Shown here: one piece after another, positions 63,701-64,000 of the stretch | Layout of the letters: the number at the start of each line of letters is the position of its first letter | How positions within the stretch are numbered: the first letter of the stretch is position 1 | NCBI GenBank assembly: GCA_039619475.1 | Contig: CM077116.1 | Coordinates: 171,633,363 to 171,697,362, forward strand | Source: Icerya purchasi | Lineage: Eukaryota; Arthropoda; Insecta; Hemiptera; Monophlebidae | Direction: 5' to 3' | DNA length: 64,000 nucleotides | Position numbers and translations under genes: made by a program | Notes under the pieces: generated by a model | Told to the model about the DNA's origin: nothing | The model's input: only the letters and a program-made list of their open reading frames with translations | The model's database searches: none

Positions 63701-64000
63701 CTAACGGAAAAATATTATTTGGCATTTTCTTATTAGAAAAATCACACCAACACATGCATACATACGCGCACATATAATCCTAGAGCACGATTAAGCTAAC
63801 GTCTAGTAATGGGGACTGTGATGTATAAATAAATAAATAAATAGATAAACGAAAAATCTCCTTAAAAGTATTTGTTACTTTACAAATGCGTACACTATCG
63901 TTGTCGCTAGATAATCATTTACGCTGTGTTCATTGTTGTATTAAGAATATTTTTCCTCGGGTAATGAAAGAGGAATCGATTTTAGTTTGTTATCGCTTGA

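Noticed and set aside
1..64000. tRNA, rRNA or CRISPR loci
   Set aside because: No tRNA cloverleaf outside the SINE head, no rRNA-like segment and no regularly spaced repeats were seen.

Overview
The window is the 3' two-thirds of an insect Dscam1 gene (Down syndrome cell adhesion molecule 1), entirely on the minus strand, so the gene reads from high to low coordinates. The identification rests on the exon series Ig7 variants, Ig8, Ig9, FNIII 1-4, Ig10, FNIII 5-6, two alternative transmembrane exons and the conserved cytoplasmic tail. Thirty-four coding exons could be placed with compatible splice phases. The DNA is A+T-rich with long introns, many microsatellites and decayed transposons. This points to an insect or close pancrustacean relative with a fairly large genome; the order cannot be fixed from the sequence, though a hemimetabolous insect is plausible. 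The 5' part of the gene (signal peptide, Ig1-Ig6 with the exon 4 and exon 6 clusters) lies above base 64000.

44.27-63.70 kb: the exon 9 (Ig7) cluster. Twelve alternative exons each begin with two bases that complete a Val or Ala codon and end with one G, so any one of them joins the same flanking exons in frame. Several have no Met codon or no long ORF, including the exons at 57.2 and 51.5 kb. One, at 53.7 kb, needs a GC donor. Most have weaker 5' splice sites than the constant exons. More variants may lie upstream of the window.

21.5-35.3 kb: fourteen constant ectodomain exons encode Ig8, Ig9, FN1-FN4, Ig10 and FN5-FN6. 18.1-18.6 kb: two transmembrane exons only 59 nt apart, a layout expected of mutually exclusive splicing. 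7.2-15.6 kb: six cytoplasmic exons with proline-rich and tyrosine motifs. The terminal coding exon was not identified with confidence.

The introns hold remnants of several mobile-element classes. These are non-LTR retrotransposon pieces (RNase H region at 3.65-4.6 kb, RT pieces at 16.7-17.5 and 23.6-25.1 kb, 3' ends at 20.7 and 60.1 kb), a tRNA-derived SINE with target-site duplication, a non-autonomous hAT-like element with an 8-bp duplication, and two foldback elements with ~200-bp arms. A mariner-like fragment and a decayed ORF of unknown type are also present. Unexplained items include a small plus-strand ORF with a signal-peptide-like start beside an Ig7 variant (50.4 kb), an Ig-like remnant at 41.5-41.9 kb in the 8.9-kb intron after the cluster, and a hammerhead-ribozyme-like motif at 59.24 kb.

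Together the exons encode a type I membrane receptor. Choice of an Ig7 variant sets binding specificity, choice of a TM exon sets membrane anchoring and subcellular targeting, and the tail links to cytoskeletal signalling in neurons and haemocytes. These roles are known for Dscam1 in Drosophila and are inferred here by homology.
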